13,240 nucleotides of DNA, from positions 1 through 13,240 of the forward strand of contig JAGLBK010000061.1 of the NCBI GenBank assembly GCA_018260275.1, given 5' to 3'. This document shows positions 12,400 to 13,240 of this stretch, in pieces. Each line of letters starts with the position of its first letter. The first letter of the stretch is position 1. Below the pieces are notes generated by a model. That model saw nothing but the letters and a program-made list of their open reading frames with translations. It was not told where the DNA came from and searched no databases. The position numbers and the translations under genes are program-made. This DNA comes from Deinococcus sp. (GTDB taxonomy: Bacteria; Deinococcota; Deinococci; Deinococcales; Deinococcaceae).

Positions 12400-13240
12400 T
12401 TCGTCCCTCCTTCCGTCCAGACATGGTTCTTGTACTGCTCACGGATTTCACGCTTGAGGAACTTGCCAGTCGCCCCAATCGGCAGTTCGCTGACCACCAC
12501 AAAATCGTCGGGAATCCACCATTTGGCGATGTGGCTGCTCAGGTGTTCGCGCAGTTCTGTGGGGCTGGGAGCGTCGCCGTGAGCAATAAAGAGGGCCAGC
12601 GGGCGCTCGGTCCATTTCGGGTGCGGCGCGGCCACCACCACCGCCGCCGACACGGCAGGGTGAGCCATCAGAGCGTTTTCCACCTCCGCCGAGGAAATCC
12701 ACTCGCCGCCCGACTTCACCAGATCCTTGGCGCGGTCCTGCACCCAGACCTCGCCGCCGGGCGAAATGGTGGCGATGTCGCCGGTATCCAGCCACTGCTT
12801 GCCGTCCAGCTCGACAAAATCACTGGTCACGCCGCGCTTGTAGTAGTCCCCGGCAATCCAGGGGCCGCGCACCAGCAACCGGCCCATCGTCGTGCCGTCG
12901 TGTGCCACCGGCTGGCCCTGGTCGTCGAGCAGCGTCACCTCGACAAAGGGCATGACCCGGCCCTGCCTGCTGCGGTGGGTAAAGCCCTCGTCGCTGCTGG
13001 GGTCGACGCCCACCGGGGCATTGCTGGTGGTCGCCAGCGGACTGGTTTCGGTCATACCCCACGCCTGCATCATTTGGAGGCCGTGGCGCTCGTGCATGGC
13101 ACGAATCAGGGCTTCGGGCACGGCGGTGCCGCCACAGCCGATCTTCTGCAGCGCCGAGAGGTCGTAGGGCTGTCCAGCAGCGGCGGCGCGGTCAAGTTCT
13201 TCCAGCAGCGCCAGCATTACCGTGACCACGCCCGCGCACA
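12396..13240 (-). CDS. Fatty acid--CoA ligase, C-terminal part, runs off the right edge
   Basis: About 281 C-terminal residues of a second AMP-forming acyl-CoA ligase are present; the phosphate loop and N-terminus lie beyond the window, and apparent start codons near 13229 are internal. Visible motifs are LSALQKIGCGGTAVPEALI, AWGMTETSP, KQWLDTGDIATI, the hinge VQDRAKDLVKSGGEWISSAE and the catalytic lysine in IGATGKFLKREIRE. The GGEW variant, the WI after KW (AKWWIPDD) and FVELDGKQW resemble the medium/long-chain acyl-CoA ligase branch related to AlkK/FadD3-type enzymes. It differs clearly from the other ligase in the window, so this is not a recent duplicate. The stop overlaps the SDR start by 4 nt, so the two are translated together. 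Confidence 0.92.
   Translation of the reverse strand, partial: CAGVVTVMLALLEELDRAAAAGQPYDLSALQKIGCGGTAVPEALIRAMHERHGLQMMQAWGMTETSPLATTSNAPVGVDPSSDEGFTHRSRQGRVMPFVEVTLLDDQGQPVAHDGTTMGRLLVRGPWIAGDYYKRGVTSDFVELDGKQWLDTGDIATISPGGEVWVQDRAKDLVKSGGEWISSAEVENALMAHPAVSAAVVVAAPHPKWTERPLALFIAHGDAPSPTELREHLSSHIAKWWIPDDFVVVSELPIGATGKFLKREIREQYKNHVWTEGGTK

Overview
The window looks like a piece of a Deinococcus-type chromosome. It is GC-rich, at least one gene has a textbook leaderless promoter (TTGACA, 17 bp, TANNNT, then ATG about 6 nt later), and the gene families fit that lineage. This assignment is an inference from style and gene content; there is no rRNA or other marker gene here.

Left half (1-6911), a patchwork of working genes and debris. 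The edge carries the start of an IS4-type transposase (minus strand) behind a strong hairpin/terminator. Next is a divergently placed amidohydrolase of the 8-oxoguanine deaminase type (minus). The 370 bp gap after it holds a short element of about 175 bp with 20 bp terminal inverted repeats and flanking direct repeats (a MITE-like insertion), and then a 30-codon scrap of a serine recombinase. A two-helix membrane SPFH/band 7 protein follows (plus). Its 3' end abuts a decayed, multiply frameshifted ltrA-like gene on the minus strand. Then comes a molybdate cluster on the plus strand: a one-component regulator (XRE helix-turn-helix plus periplasmic-binding-protein-like domain), modA, a small Mop/TOBE-like gene broken by a +1 frameshift, and modB. 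No modC ATPase follows; a broken tyrosine recombinase (XerC/D-like) N-terminus lies there instead.

Right half (6904-13240), all on the minus strand and orderly. Reading in the direction of transcription: an acyl-CoA ligase (5' end outside the window), overlapped by 4 nt with a short-chain dehydrogenase of the 3-hydroxyacyl-CoA dehydrogenase type II kind; a second AMP-forming acyl-CoA ligase; ohr, an organic hydroperoxide resistance protein with a 15 bp palindrome at its -10 box; a secreted type B carboxylesterase; and a C-terminally membrane-anchored metallo-beta-lactamase-fold hydrolase overlapping the esterase by 4 nt. Together these suggest ester and fatty-acid breakdown (esterase, acyl activation, beta-oxidation) with peroxide defence.

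The most notable items are the MITE-like element, the self-contained molybdate regulator/transporter cluster lacking its ATPase and carrying a frameshifted molbindin-like gene, the operator-like palindromes in two promoters, and the number of gene remnants in the left half.
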